DNA of 64,000 bases, taken from the NCBI GenBank assembly GCA_046154645.1, contig JBJXDZ010000110.1:62001-126000 (forward strand), read 5' to 3'. Source of the DNA: Ga0077555 sp046154645. GTDB taxonomy: Bacteria; Pseudomonadota; Alphaproteobacteria; Rhizobiales; Hyphomicrobiaceae. Below the pieces are notes generated by a model, which did not search any database, was not told where the DNA came from, and saw only the letters and a program-made list of their open reading frames with translations. Position numbers and translations under genes: made by a program. Positions 43,760-52,015 of the stretch are shown piece by piece. Position 1 is the first letter of the stretch; each line of letters opens with the position of its first letter.

Positions 43760-44944
43760 TCACACGGCCCCGTCGGACTTGAGCTTCTTGATGTCGGCGG
43801 CGGAGTAGCCGACTTCGGCGAGCACCTCGTCGGTGTGTTGGCCGAGGGTTGGCGGTGGACGTTTTACGGAGGCCTTCGAGCGGCTCATGAGGATTGGTTG
43901 CCCCAAGACTTCGGTGGCGCCGCGCTCCTGGCTGTGCATCGGCTGCGCCAGGCCCAGGTGGCGCACCTGTTCGAGGCCGAACACCTGGTCGATGGAATTG
44001 ATCTCGCCGGCGGGGCAGCCCGCCTTGTTCAGGTGGGCGATCCAGTGCGCCGCCGTGTTCTTGGACGTGTGCTTCTCGATCAGCGCGTTGAGCTTCTTGC
44101 GGTGCTTCGAGCGGCCCTTGCCATCGGCGAAATCGGGATCCGCGAAGCCCTTGTCGTCGAACAGCGATGCGAACTTCTCCCACATCTTCTGGCCGGCAAC
44201 AGCGATGTTGATGTAGCCGTCGGAGGTCTTGAAGACGCCGGTCGGGATCGACGTCGGATGGTCATTGCCGGCTTGGGGCGGGACCTCCTTGTCCATCAGC
44301 CAGCGGGTGGCCTGGAAGTCGAGCATGAAGACTTGCGCCTGCAGCAGTGAGGTTTGCACCCATTGCCCTTTGCCGGATTTCTCGCGCTCCATGAGCGCCA
44401 GCATGATGCCTTGCGAACAGAAGATGCCAGCCGTCAGATCGGCGATCGGGATGCCGACGCGCATGGGTCCCTTGCCGGGCTCGCCGGTAATGGACATCAG
44501 GCCACCCATGCCCTGCGCGATCTGGTCGAAGCCCGGACGGTCGCTCAGCGGGCCGTCCTGGCCGAAGCCGGAGATCGAGGCGTAGATGATGCGCGGGTTG
44601 ATTTTCGAGACCGCGCCATAGTCGATGCCGAGCCGCTTCTTGACGTCGGGGCGATAGTTCTCGACGATGATGTCGGCCTTCTTGGCCAGTGCCAGGAACG
44701 CGTCCTTGCCGCCTTTGGCCTTGAGATTGAGCGTGATCGAGCGCTTGTTGCGGTGCAGGTTTTGGAAGTCGCTGCCCGAGCGCGGGCCACCGAGGCCGAC
44801 CTTGTCGGTCTCCGGATCCTCGATCTTGATCACGTTGGCGCCCCAGTCGGCGAGTTGACGCACACACGTCGGCCCCGAGCGCACGCGCGTGAGATCGAGG
44901 ACCGTGTAGGCGGAAAGGATGTCGGAGGCGGGCTCGAAGGGCAT
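43760..44944 (-). CDS. CaiB/BaiF family acyl-CoA transferase
   Basis: 394 residues, minus strand, full length for family III CoA-transferases. Motifs: VLDLTRVRSGPTCVRQLADWGANVIKIE, NKRSITLNLK, DIIVENYRPDV, ISGFGQDGP, MRVGIPIADLTAG (containing Asp169, the position of the catalytic Asp of formyl-CoA transferase), HPTSIPTGVFKTSDGYINIA and the C-terminal CPAGEINS. Members transfer CoA between carboxylic acids or act as racemases; substrate cannot be told from sequence. Upstream of the Tat-like helical protein in one operon. Confidence 0.9.
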   Translation of the reverse strand: MPFEPASDILSAYTVLDLTRVRSGPTCVRQLADWGANVIKIEDPETDKVGLGGPRSGSDFQNLHRNKRSITLNLKAKGGKDAFLALAKKADIIVENYRPDVKKRLGIDYGAVSKINPRIIYASISGFGQDGPLSDRPGFDQIAQGMGGLMSITGEPGKGPMRVGIPIADLTAGIFCSQGIMLALMEREKSGKGQWVQTSLLQAQVFMLDFQATRWLMDKEVPPQAGNDHPTSIPTGVFKTSDGYINIAVAGQKMWEKFASLFDDKGFADPDFADGKGRSKHRKKLNALIEKHTSKNTAAHWIAHLNKAGCPAGEINSIDQVFGLEQVRHLGLAQPMHSQERGATEVLGQPILMSRSKASVKRPPPTLGQHTDEVLAEVGYSAADIKKLKSDGAV

Positions 44945-45064
44945 GGGGATCGCTCAGCTGGCGTTGCGGGAAATTTCTGCGATTGATTGTGTCGCGCCGG
45001 GTGGGCGGACTGTCAACCGTCGCCGCGAGGGCAAATCCGCAGATGTCGGCTGCGCGATATGCTA

Positions 45065-45430
45065 CTATGCCCCAGTGGCGCCAAGCCGGTCGATTTCCGC
45101 GATCGCTGCCTCGCAGTCGGTTCGCAAGGCAGGCAGATCATTGACCGCCGTCTTCCAGATGATCTCATGATTGATTTCTGGATAATCGTGACGCAGCCAG
45201 TTGCCCAGACCGCGAATATCCCGCCATGGTTGACGGGGTGCCAGATCCTCCGCCATGGACCCGAGCTTTGTGGCCGCCTCGCTGATCCGACTGAGGCAGC
45301 GCTCAACCGCATCGACCCGCATTTCCTCTTGGCTGAATCCTGCAAAATCCAAACCGGCGACATAGCGTTGCACAGCATCGATATTCTTGATGATGTCGAG
45401 GAAGCGCTGTCGTGGCCGGCTAGAAGGCAC
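45065..45430 (-). CDS. hepT: HepT-like ribonuclease toxin (DUF86)
   Basis: 121 residues, all alpha, minus strand. HEPN-fold DUF86 protein: RFLDIIKNIDAVQRY, AVERCLSRISEAATKLG, WRDIRGLGNWLRHDYPEIN. The family active site is R-x4-H-x-Y; here His81 and Tyr83 are present but Gly76 occupies the Arg position, with Arg80 nearby. HepT cleaves RNA and is silenced when its MntA partner adds AMP to the tyrosine. Its start overlaps the end of the nucleotidyltransferase gene by 11 bases, the standard antitoxin-first arrangement. Confidence 0.88.
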   Translation of the reverse strand: MPSSRPRQRFLDIIKNIDAVQRYVAGLDFAGFSQEEMRVDAVERCLSRISEAATKLGSMAEDLAPRQPWRDIRGLGNWLRHDYPEINHEIIWKTAVNDLPALRTDCEAAIAEIDRLGATGA

Positions 45431-45722
45431 GCCGTAGATCCTTCTCGATCGCTGCCTTCATGCGACCGCCCTGACGGGGCTCCAAGACGACGTCGATATC
45501 GGCTTGCAAGATCAGCGCTAGCCGCTCGCGAATACGCTCGAGGCGATTGAGGATGGCAAGGCCGCTTGGGATCTCTTCCAACTGCACAGCGACGTCAATG
45601 TCTGAAGTCGCAGTCTCCGTGCCCCGCGCCGTCGAGCCGAACACGGCCAAGCCGATCACGCCCAGCTGTCTGAAGTCGGGTTCATGGTCTCGGATCCGGG
45701 CTATGACGGTTTCGCAGGTCAT
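45420..45722 (-). CDS. mntA: MntA-like nucleotidyltransferase antitoxin
   Basis: 100 residues, minus strand, start ATG 45722. Minimal nucleotidyltransferase fold with FGSTARG (G29-S30) and SDIDVAV (Asp41, Asp43), plus a third acidic strand ADIDVVLEP. In the characterised HepT/MntA systems this enzyme AMPylates the HepT tyrosine and neutralises it. The open frame extends upstream to 45890 but that part is not conserved-looking. Translationally coupled to hepT by an 11-base overlap. Confidence 0.87.
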   Translation of the reverse strand: MTCETVIARIRDHEPDFRQLGVIGLAVFGSTARGTETATSDIDVAVQLEEIPSGLAILNRLERIRERLALILQADIDVVLEPRQGGRMKAAIEKDLRRAF

Positions 45723-45904
45723 GTTGGCAGCATACCATATGCGACTGAGCAGTTGAACCCAGGAACAGGTCTTCAAAGCCGGAGGCGGCAAGCAGCGATG
45801 GGCCAGTTTGCTTCTCGTCCAACGCAGCTGCAATGTTGGCTCACAGCAAAAAGGGCGCATCGCGAGACACGCCCGTTCGCCAAATTGCAAGCGGCTGGCG
45901 CCGA

Positions 45905-46360
45905 TCAGCGGTGCTTCTTGTGGTGACCGTGCATCATCATGGGACCGCCGGGGCCGCCATGACTGCGCATGGCAACGGCATGCAGGCCGTGTCCGCCGCC
46001 GCGATGCAGGCTGGGACCGGTAAGCACGACGGGGGCCGCGGCGACATAGCGAACACTGGCGCGGGCCGGCGCGGTGTGCAGGACGACAACTGGCTGATGC
46101 GCCGCCTGGCCGCTGCCATGGTGATAGGCGCGCTCATGCGGGCTTGGATTGCGGTGGCTGTAGCGCTCCCGGACGCTGCGATGCCGCAATGCGTCGCCCG
46201 GCCAGACCATGGGGCCGGCGGCGTGGTGCGGATAGCCGTGATGCCCGTGGGCGTGAGGGCCCTGATCACACGCGTGACCGAAGCCTCCGGCCTTGGCGGA
46301 CATTGGCAGCACCAGCGCTGCAAGCAGGCCGGCCATGCCGGCGATGGTCATTGTCTTCAT
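45905..46360 (-). CDS. Exported His/Gly-rich hypothetical protein
   Basis: 151 residues, minus strand. Clear signal peptide (MKTMTIAGMAGLLAALVLPMSAKA), then a His-, Gly- and Met-rich mature part with clusters such as HAHGHHGYPHHAAG and a C-terminal MMMHGHHKKHR. Composition suggests periplasmic binding of transition metals (Cu, Ni or Zn), but there is no recognised domain. One cysteine only. It stands alone: 182 bases from mntA and divergent from the SDR gene. Confidence 0.65.
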   Translation of the reverse strand: MKTMTIAGMAGLLAALVLPMSAKAGGFGHACDQGPHAHGHHGYPHHAAGPMVWPGDALRHRSVRERYSHRNPSPHERAYHHGSGQAAHQPVVVLHTAPARASVRYVAAAPVVLTGPSLHRGGGHGLHAVAMRSHGGPGGPMMMHGHHKKHR

Positions 46361-46619
46361 GTGGGATCCCCTGTTTTGTCATCAACGGCGGTTTGATGGC
46401 GGCGCCCTGCAGAGGGGCAACCGATCCGCAGTCAGCCTAATGCAGCGCCGCGGCACGGCTGGGAATTGCCGCATTGTTGGTTAACGGCCGCGGCAGGCCG
46501 CAGTTCAGCCCGAGCCGTGCGTGCCGGGGGCATATCCGTTGCGCTCGACCAACCGGGCAACGCGTGGAATAGTCTGGACGGCAGTTGGCGGCGGGCAGAA
46601 TTTGGGACCGAGGTGGGCG

Positions 46620-47402
46620 ATGGCAAACGTTGTAGCGATCACGGGCGGCGCGTCCGGCATCGGGCGTGGTACCGCCAAGCGCTTGATGGACGAAGGCTGG
46701 ACCGTCGTCGCGCTCGATGTGGCGGAGGCCAGCCTCGCGCAACTCAAGAGGGATTTCGCGAGCTACGGCGCCAAGCTCGAGACCCAGATCTGCGATGTCA
46801 CCTCGGAGGCGAGCGTCAAGGAAGCGTTCGCGGACCTGGGCAAGCGCCACGGCAAGCTCAACGGGCTGGTGTGTTCCGCCGGCATTCTGCGCATCGGCAC
46901 GCTGGATCAGATGCCGGTCGAGGATTTCGATGCGCTGTTCAATGTCAACGTGCGCGGCCTCTGGCTGGCAGCCAAAGAGGCCATGCCGTTGCTCAAGACG
47001 GCCGGCGGCAACGGGGAACTGGCGCGCGTGGTGTTTCTGGCATCGATCTCCGGCCTGCGGCACAAGATCGATAGCGGCGCCTATGCCGCCACCAAGTCCG
47101 CGGTTATCGCGCTGACCAAGGTGATGGCCGTGGAGAGCGCGCCTTACAAAGTGCACGTCAACGCCATCGCCCCGGCAACTGTCGACACACCTATGGTGGC
47201 GGCGCATCTCAATCCGCAACCCGGCAGCAACACACGCTATCGCACCTCCGGCACCTCGCCGCTGGGCCGCATTGCCAAGCCGGAGGACATGGCCGCGGTG
47301 ATCCGGTTCCTGCTCAGCCCTGATGCGGGCTACGTCAACGGCGCCGTAATCCCCGTCGACGGCGGCACGGTCGCTGCCTACGTCCCACCCACGGGGCGAT
47401 GA
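46620..47402 (+). CDS. Short-chain dehydrogenase/reductase
   Basis: 260 residues. Classical SDR: cofactor loop ITGGASGIGRG (about 8-17), VVALDVAEA at the second strand (acidic residue suggests NAD preference), catalytic Ser in LASISG and Y-x3-K in SGAYAATKSAVIALTK, then NAIAPATVDTPMV and the C-terminal GYVNGAVIPVDGG. ATG 46620 has GAGGTGGG upstream. Start of a same-direction run with an LLM flavin enzyme, a CMD-family protein and an amidohydrolase, suggesting a catabolic pathway; substrate unknown. Confidence 0.92.
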   Translation: MANVVAITGGASGIGRGTAKRLMDEGWTVVALDVAEASLAQLKRDFASYGAKLETQICDVTSEASVKEAFADLGKRHGKLNGLVCSAGILRIGTLDQMPVEDFDALFNVNVRGLWLAAKEAMPLLKTAGGNGELARVVFLASISGLRHKIDSGAYAATKSAVIALTKVMAVESAPYKVHVNAIAPATVDTPMVAAHLNPQPGSNTRYRTSGTSPLGRIAKPEDMAAVIRFLLSPDAGYVNGAVIPVDGGTVAAYVPPTGR

Positions 47403-47465
47403 GCGGCGCCAGCCGGTGGCCTTGGACTCTCAATCGTTGACATGACAGCTGCAGTTGAGGACCCC

Positions 47466-48575
47466 ATGCACAAGACACCACGCTTTGCGCTGACGATCGG
47501 CGCCGTTGACGCGGAAGGCGCCAGCGATGCAACGATGTACGACGAGTGCGTCGGTGATGCGCGGCTGGCGCAGAAGCTCGGCTTCCATGCCGTGTGGATG
47601 GTCGAGCATCATTTCTCCGACTACTACCCGACGCCCAATCCGCTGATGTTTCTGTCGCATATCGCGGCCGCCTGCCCTGGCCTCGGCCTTGGCACGGCGG
47701 TGATGGTGCTGCCCTGGTACGATGCGGTGCGCTTTGCCGAGGACGTGGCGATGCTGCAGACGCTGTCCAAGGCGGACCTGATGCTGGGGCTCGGACGCGG
47801 CACGGCGAAGCTCGAGTATGACGCCATGCGCGTTGACATGAACGAAGCGCGCGACCGCTTCCGCGAGACATGGGAGGTGGTGCAGCTGGCGCTGGCGGGA
47901 CAGCCTTTCACCTATAAGGGGCGCTATGTGCAGCTCGATCGGCCCATCACGGTGCGTCCGGCGCTCGGGGCCAAGAAGCCGCAGTTCTTCGGCGCTATCG
48001 GCAGCCCGGACAGTGCGGAGATCATGGCCGAGCTTGGCCTGCCGCCGCTGTCGCTGTCGCAGTTTCCCGACTATCTCCTCATGAAGATCCTGCAACGCTG
48101 GCGGGCGCGCTCCGAAGCCAAGGGCCTCACGACCAATGTGACACTGCCGATGTCGACGAAGTGCTTCATTGGCGACACGGATGCCAAGGCCCGCGACGAG
48201 GCGCGTGACCACCTCGCCCGCTTCTATCGCCTGCAGGCCGAGCACTACGCTACCGACACGACGTCGTGGGGCGAGATCAAGGGCTATGAGCAGTTCGCCA
48301 AGATCTTCGCCAACATGAAGGTGATGGGCGATCCGAAGCTGAATGATCCGATCCTCGATCGCAATCTGGTGGGAACGCCGGAAACGGTGGCACGTCGCAT
48401 CAACGAGCTGCGCGCGATGGGCTTCGACTACTTCATCGTCTCGAATGCGACGCACGGCGTGCCACGTGAGGCGCGCCACCGCATGATGCGCCGCTTCACC
48501 GAGGAGGTGCTGCCGCTGGTGTACAAACTGCCGGTGCCTGAGGCGCCAGCTGTCCGGGTACGTGCCGCGGAGTGA
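47466..48575 (+). CDS. LLM-class (luciferase-like) flavin-dependent oxidoreductase
   Basis: 369 residues. Bacterial luciferase-like TIM barrel: ARLAQKLGFHAVWMVEHHFSDY, the MLQTLSKADLMLGLGRG F420/FMN-binding region, and LVGTPETVARRINELRAMGFDYFIV near the C-terminus, typical of two-component FMNH2-dependent monooxygenases. Such enzymes need a separate flavin reductase, not seen here. ATG 47466 has GAGGA at optimal spacing; ATG 47442 is an alternative with no ribosome-binding site. Second gene of the SDR-LLM-CMD-amidohydrolase run. Confidence 0.9.
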   Translation: MHKTPRFALTIGAVDAEGASDATMYDECVGDARLAQKLGFHAVWMVEHHFSDYYPTPNPLMFLSHIAAACPGLGLGTAVMVLPWYDAVRFAEDVAMLQTLSKADLMLGLGRGTAKLEYDAMRVDMNEARDRFRETWEVVQLALAGQPFTYKGRYVQLDRPITVRPALGAKKPQFFGAIGSPDSAEIMAELGLPPLSLSQFPDYLLMKILQRWRARSEAKGLTTNVTLPMSTKCFIGDTDAKARDEARDHLARFYRLQAEHYATDTTSWGEIKGYEQFAKIFANMKVMGDPKLNDPILDRNLVGTPETVARRINELRAMGFDYFIVSNATHGVPREARHRMMRRFTEEVLPLVYKLPVPEAPAVRVRAAE

Positions 48576-48626
48576 ACAAATCACTCTCGATTTGTTCAAT
48601 CAACAAAAGCTGGGAAAGGAAACGCG

Positions 48627-49034
48627 ATGGCCAAGAGTGATCTCTACAAGAAGGGTGAAGCGGTGCGGCGCAAGCTGCGCGGCGACGAAGAGTACGAAAA
48701 GAACATGAAGGAGTATGCCAAGGACCCGCATACGCTGAAGTTCATCGAGCTGGCGACGGAAACCGTGTTCGGCGCGCTGTGGGCCCGGCCAACGCTCGAT
48801 CACAAGCTGCGCGCGCTGATCTGCGTCATCACCGACGCCACCATGGGCCGGCATGACGAACTCGATATTCACCTGCGCTTCGCTCTGCGTGAAGGCTGGA
48901 CCGAGGACGAGCTGGTCGAAGTTCTCCTGCATATGTCGGGCTATGTCGGCGTGCCGCTGATCCGCGAGGCCATCTACAAGGCCAAGGACGTGTTTGCCGA
49001 CGAACGCAGCAAGAAGAAGAAGGGGAAGAAGTGA
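48627..49034 (+). CDS. Carboxymuconolactone decarboxylase (CMD) family protein
   Basis: 135 residues, helical. GALWARPTLDHKLRALICVITDAT and ELDIHLRFALREGWTEDELVEVLLHMSGYVGVPLIREAI match the CMD fold. The C-x-x-C of AhpD-type peroxidase members is absent, so a lyase/decarboxylase or ring-opening role is more likely than a redox one. Lys-rich C-terminal tail. Strong ribosome-binding site (GAAAGGA). Neighbours suggest aromatic or lactone catabolism. Confidence 0.88.
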   Translation: MAKSDLYKKGEAVRRKLRGDEEYEKNMKEYAKDPHTLKFIELATETVFGALWARPTLDHKLRALICVITDATMGRHDELDIHLRFALREGWTEDELVEVLLHMSGYVGVPLIREAIYKAKDVFADERSKKKKGKK

Positions 49035-49087
49035 GCCGGTCGCCGCGCTTTTCGCGCTCTTTCCATCATCAGATTTGAGTAGATGCC

Positions 49088-50143
49088 ATGTCCAAAGCAC
49101 CGACGCCTGCCGCTGCCATTCACTACATCCCGAACCGGCTCGACTGGCTGGCGCGGCGCACAGAGGCGGCGCTGGAGCCGGGGCTGCCGATCGTCGATCC
49201 GCACCACCATCTGTGGGACCGGCCGGGCTGGCGCTACCTGATCGATGATCTGCTGGCCGATACGAACCAGGGCCACAACATCGTCGCCACGGTGTTCGTC
49301 CAGTGCCGCGCCATGCATCGCGCCGACGGTCCGGAGGCCCTGCGTCCCGTCGGTGAGACCGAGTTCGTCAACGGTGTGCGCGCGATGAGCGCCAGCGGCG
49401 GCTACGGCAAAACCAAGGTGTGCGCCGGCATCGTCGGCCACGCTGACATGCTGCTTGGCGCCAAGGTCGCGCCGGTGCTCGAGGCGCATGTCACGGCTGG
49501 CGGCGGCGCCTTCCGCGGCATTCGCCATATCACCGCTTGGGACGCTGACGAGCACGTCATGAACCCCGCCTACCAGCCGCCGAAGGGCGTCATGCTGGAT
49601 AAGACATTTCAAGCGGGCGTGGCGACACTCGGCAAGATGGGCCTGACGTTCGACGCCTGGCACTATCATCCGCAGATCGATGACTTGGCGGCCATGGCTG
49701 CGGCCTTGCCCGGCACCAACATCGTTCTCGACCATTGCGGCGGGCCGCTGGCAATTTCAACCTATGCCGGCCGACGCGACGAGATCTTCCCTGTATGGGC
49801 GAAGTCGATCCGCGAACTCGCCAAGCGGCCGAATGTCTATGTCAAGCTTGGCGGGCTCGGCATGCGCATCAACGGCTTCGGTTTCGAGGATGCCGTTGAT
49901 CCACCATCATCTGAGGCGCTGGTCAAAGCCTGGAAGCCGTACATGGAGACGTGCATCGAGGCGTTCGGCGCCAACCGCTGCATGTTCGAGAGCAATTTCC
50001 CCGTCGACAAAGGCTCGTACAGCTACGGCGTGTTCTGGAACGCCTGCAAGCTGATCGCCAGGGGCGCCAGCGCCAAAGATAAAGCCGACCTGTTCGCCGG
50101 CACCGCCAACCGCTTCTACAAGCTCGGATTGGACGGGCTGTAA
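49088..50143 (+). CDS. Metal-dependent amidohydrolase (COG3618-type TIM barrel)
   Basis: 351 residues. VDPHHHLWDRPGWRYL gives the metal-binding H-x-H on strand 1; later FDAWHYHPQIDDL, VLDHCGGP and CMFESNFPVDKGSYSYG carry the other metal ligands of the amidohydrolase_2 family (lactonases, decarboxylases such as 2-pyrone-4,6-dicarboxylate hydrolase relatives). Last gene of the run with SDR, LLM and CMD proteins, supporting a shared catabolic route. Precise substrate not deducible. Confidence 0.9.
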   Translation: MSKAPTPAAAIHYIPNRLDWLARRTEAALEPGLPIVDPHHHLWDRPGWRYLIDDLLADTNQGHNIVATVFVQCRAMHRADGPEALRPVGETEFVNGVRAMSASGGYGKTKVCAGIVGHADMLLGAKVAPVLEAHVTAGGGAFRGIRHITAWDADEHVMNPAYQPPKGVMLDKTFQAGVATLGKMGLTFDAWHYHPQIDDLAAMAAALPGTNIVLDHCGGPLAISTYAGRRDEIFPVWAKSIRELAKRPNVYVKLGGLGMRINGFGFEDAVDPPSSEALVKAWKPYMETCIEAFGANRCMFESNFPVDKGSYSYGVFWNACKLIARGASAKDKADLFAGTANRFYKLGLDGL

Positions 50144-50249
50144 GTGTCGAAATCATGAGTGTCTCGTGATGGCCTTGGGAGCAACGGCGCAAGTCGTTGC
50201 ACACCCAATTACCTGCTCAATCACGCCTTGAACAACCGGATCAAAACGC

Positions 50250-50648
50250 ATGGGCTGGCGCAGCTTCCTGTTTTTCCTAACCGCTGTCCTGCTGCCGAGC
50301 CCAGGCAGCGCACAGTCGTCGATGGCGGGTGATTGGAGCGGCACGGTCACCCAAGTGGGGCACACCGAGCCTTATGCCATTACGTTGACTTTTGGCCCCA
50401 ACGGCGGTCAGACGTTCTACCCGAAGTTCAATTGCACGGGTCGGCTGACGGTCATCTCCGTGACAGAGACATATGTGTTCTTGACGGAAACCATCACCAG
50501 AGGAGGCATCGCTCAGGGCGGCGAATGTCTGGATGGCGCCATCACTCTGACGCTCGCGGGAACGTCGCTTGCGTATGGCTGGACCGGCACGCATCAGAAC
50601 GAGCCCTATCACGCCCATGGATTGCTCACGCGCAAACCCAAGCCTTGA
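50250..50648 (+). CDS. Small exported hypothetical protein
   Basis: 132 residues with a signal peptide (about 1-22, cleavage near SAQ). The mature part is beta-rich, opening with MAGDWSGTVTQ and containing GGECLDGAITLTLAG and YGWTGTH, reminiscent of small lipocalin-like or avidin-like beta barrels, with two cysteines (about 61 and 93) that may form a disulphide. No family was recognised with confidence. Convergent with the response regulator gene, 48 bases apart. Confidence 0.7.
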   Translation: MGWRSFLFFLTAVLLPSPGSAQSSMAGDWSGTVTQVGHTEPYAITLTFGPNGGQTFYPKFNCTGRLTVISVTETYVFLTETITRGGIAQGGECLDGAITLTLAGTSLAYGWTGTHQNEPYHAHGLLTRKPKP

Positions 50649-50696
50649 CATCGGGCCTCGCCCCCAAGTTCTCAGGGCGCGTGCGCAGGCTGAAAT

Positions 50697-51362
50697 TTAG
50701 CTGTCCGCGTTCCGCCAATCGGCGGCGGCGGTGCCGAGCTTGCTGATGGCGATCACGGCCTGGGTGCGGCTGTCGACGCCGAGCTTCTGGAGGATGGCGG
50801 AGACATGCGCCTTGATGGTGGCTTCGGAGACGCCAAGCTTGAAGGCAATCTGCTTGTTGAGCAGGCCCTCGCCCAGCATCATCAGCACGCGCACCTGCTG
50901 TGGGGTCAAGGCGGCGAGGCGGGCGGCGAGGTCGCGCTGCTCTTTGTCGGCGACGATGCCGAGATCGAGGCCGGGAGGCGTCCAGATGCCGCCGGCAATC
51001 ACAGTCTCGACGGCCTGGCGGATGCGTTCGACGGGCTGCGATTTGGGGACGAAGCCGGCGGCGCCAAAATCCATGGCGCGACGAATGGTTTCGGGATCTT
51101 CGCTGGCAGAGACGATGACGACGGGGATGGCCGGATACTGGGCCCGAATGAGGAGCAGCCCCGAAAATCCCTGCACGCCGGGCATGGCGAGATCGAGCAG
51201 CACCAAATCGGTATCGTGGCCGCCTTCCAGAATTGCTACCAACTCATCGAGGGTGCCGGCCTCGACGATGCCCGCCGTTGAGAACGGCGCCGCCAGCGCC
51301 TGTCGCAGGGCGCCGCGAAACAGTGGGTGATCATCGACGATGATGAACTGATGCGACGCCAT
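50697..51362 (-). CDS. NarL/FixJ-type response regulator with LuxR DNA-binding domain
   Basis: 221 residues, minus strand. Receiver domain with acidic pocket IIVDDH, phospho-acceptor Asp57 in LVLLDLAMPG, VVIVSAS and the conserved Lys in FVPKS; C-terminal LuxR helix-turn-helix at about 155-215 (LTPQQVRVLMMLGEGLLNKQIAFKLGVSEATIKAHVSAIL). Divergent from the DUF4212/symporter pair across a 386-base gap, a pairing known for acetate/carboxylate-type symporters, so it probably regulates them. No cognate histidine kinase is in the window. Confidence 0.93.
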   Translation of the reverse strand: MASHQFIIVDDHPLFRGALRQALAAPFSTAGIVEAGTLDELVAILEGGHDTDLVLLDLAMPGVQGFSGLLLIRAQYPAIPVVIVSASEDPETIRRAMDFGAAGFVPKSQPVERIRQAVETVIAGGIWTPPGLDLGIVADKEQRDLAARLAALTPQQVRVLMMLGEGLLNKQIAFKLGVSEATIKAHVSAILQKLGVDSRTQAVIAISKLGTAAADWRNADS

Positions 51363-51748
51363 GCCTCCTCCTTAAGGGCTACTGGCTTACGACGGCGTTC
51401 CCTGTTCGGCCCCGTTCTGCGTCGGGTTCCGACGTGTGCACAAGTGCGCGCCTGCCTTGCAATCTGTGGAGGCAAACACGTCCCTATGGTACCTACTTCC
51501 CGCTGATTTGGCTAACGTCGCGTTCGACTTTAGCCTAAGGCGCTGGAGCAGAGGGGGCGCCGGGCCGGTCGTCGGGTGCCGTCAGGCCACCACAATGCTG
51601 ATCCAGAGCAAAGGGTGCCCTGTGGTGCGATCCGGGGCGCATTGGCGGGGCCGGCGGGCTCAGGCTTGGTCAACGGCGCAGCCATTGGAGTTGCGCTGGC
51701 GTGCCGACGAGACGTTAAGGCCAGTGCGCCAGGGAGAGGGAGGCGAGC
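51363..51748. other. Divergent intergenic region between response regulator and symporter genes
   Basis: 386 bases with no supported gene on either strand. It must contain the promoters of both divergent units and probably the response regulator binding site, but no clear inverted repeat or -35/-10 pair was found by eye. A strong ribosome-binding site (GGGAGGCGAGC) is at its right end. Confidence 0.45.
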
Positions 51749-52009
51749 ATGATCGAGCGCAAGGAGCGCAAGCCTTACTGGCGGCATACGAAACGGCAGA
51801 TGCTGACCAGCCTGCTGCCGTTCCTGGTCGTGCTGATCGTGTTGCCGCTCTATGCCGATCGGCTCAATCACAATAAATTCCTGGGCTTTCCGCTCGGCTA
51901 CCTGCTGGCCTGCCACGGCCTCATCCTGATCGCCATCATCACCGTTTCGACCTTCGTCAACCGGCAGGACGCGATCGACCATTGGCATGGCGCCAACGAG
52001 GACGTGTAG
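51749..52009 (+). CDS. DUF4212 small membrane subunit of sodium:solute symporter
   Basis: 86 residues, two membrane helices (about 18-36 and 45-68), with the family features YWRHTKRQM, DRLNHNKFLGFPLGYLLACHG and VNRQDAIDHWHG. DUF4212 proteins are encoded directly before VC_2705-type sodium/solute symporters and are thought to be small partner subunits. Followed after 6 bases by the symporter gene. Confidence 0.92.
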   Translation: MIERKERKPYWRHTKRQMLTSLLPFLVVLIVLPLYADRLNHNKFLGFPLGYLLACHGLILIAIITVSTFVNRQDAIDHWHGANEDV

Positions 52010-52015
52010 CCGCCC

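Noticed and set aside
43760..44944. Apparent loss of the catalytic Asp in the CoA-transferase (Gln in SLLQAQ)
   Set aside because: Counting residues shows that the family nucleophile position corresponds to Asp169 in GIPIADLTAG, which is present; the Gln is at a different site.
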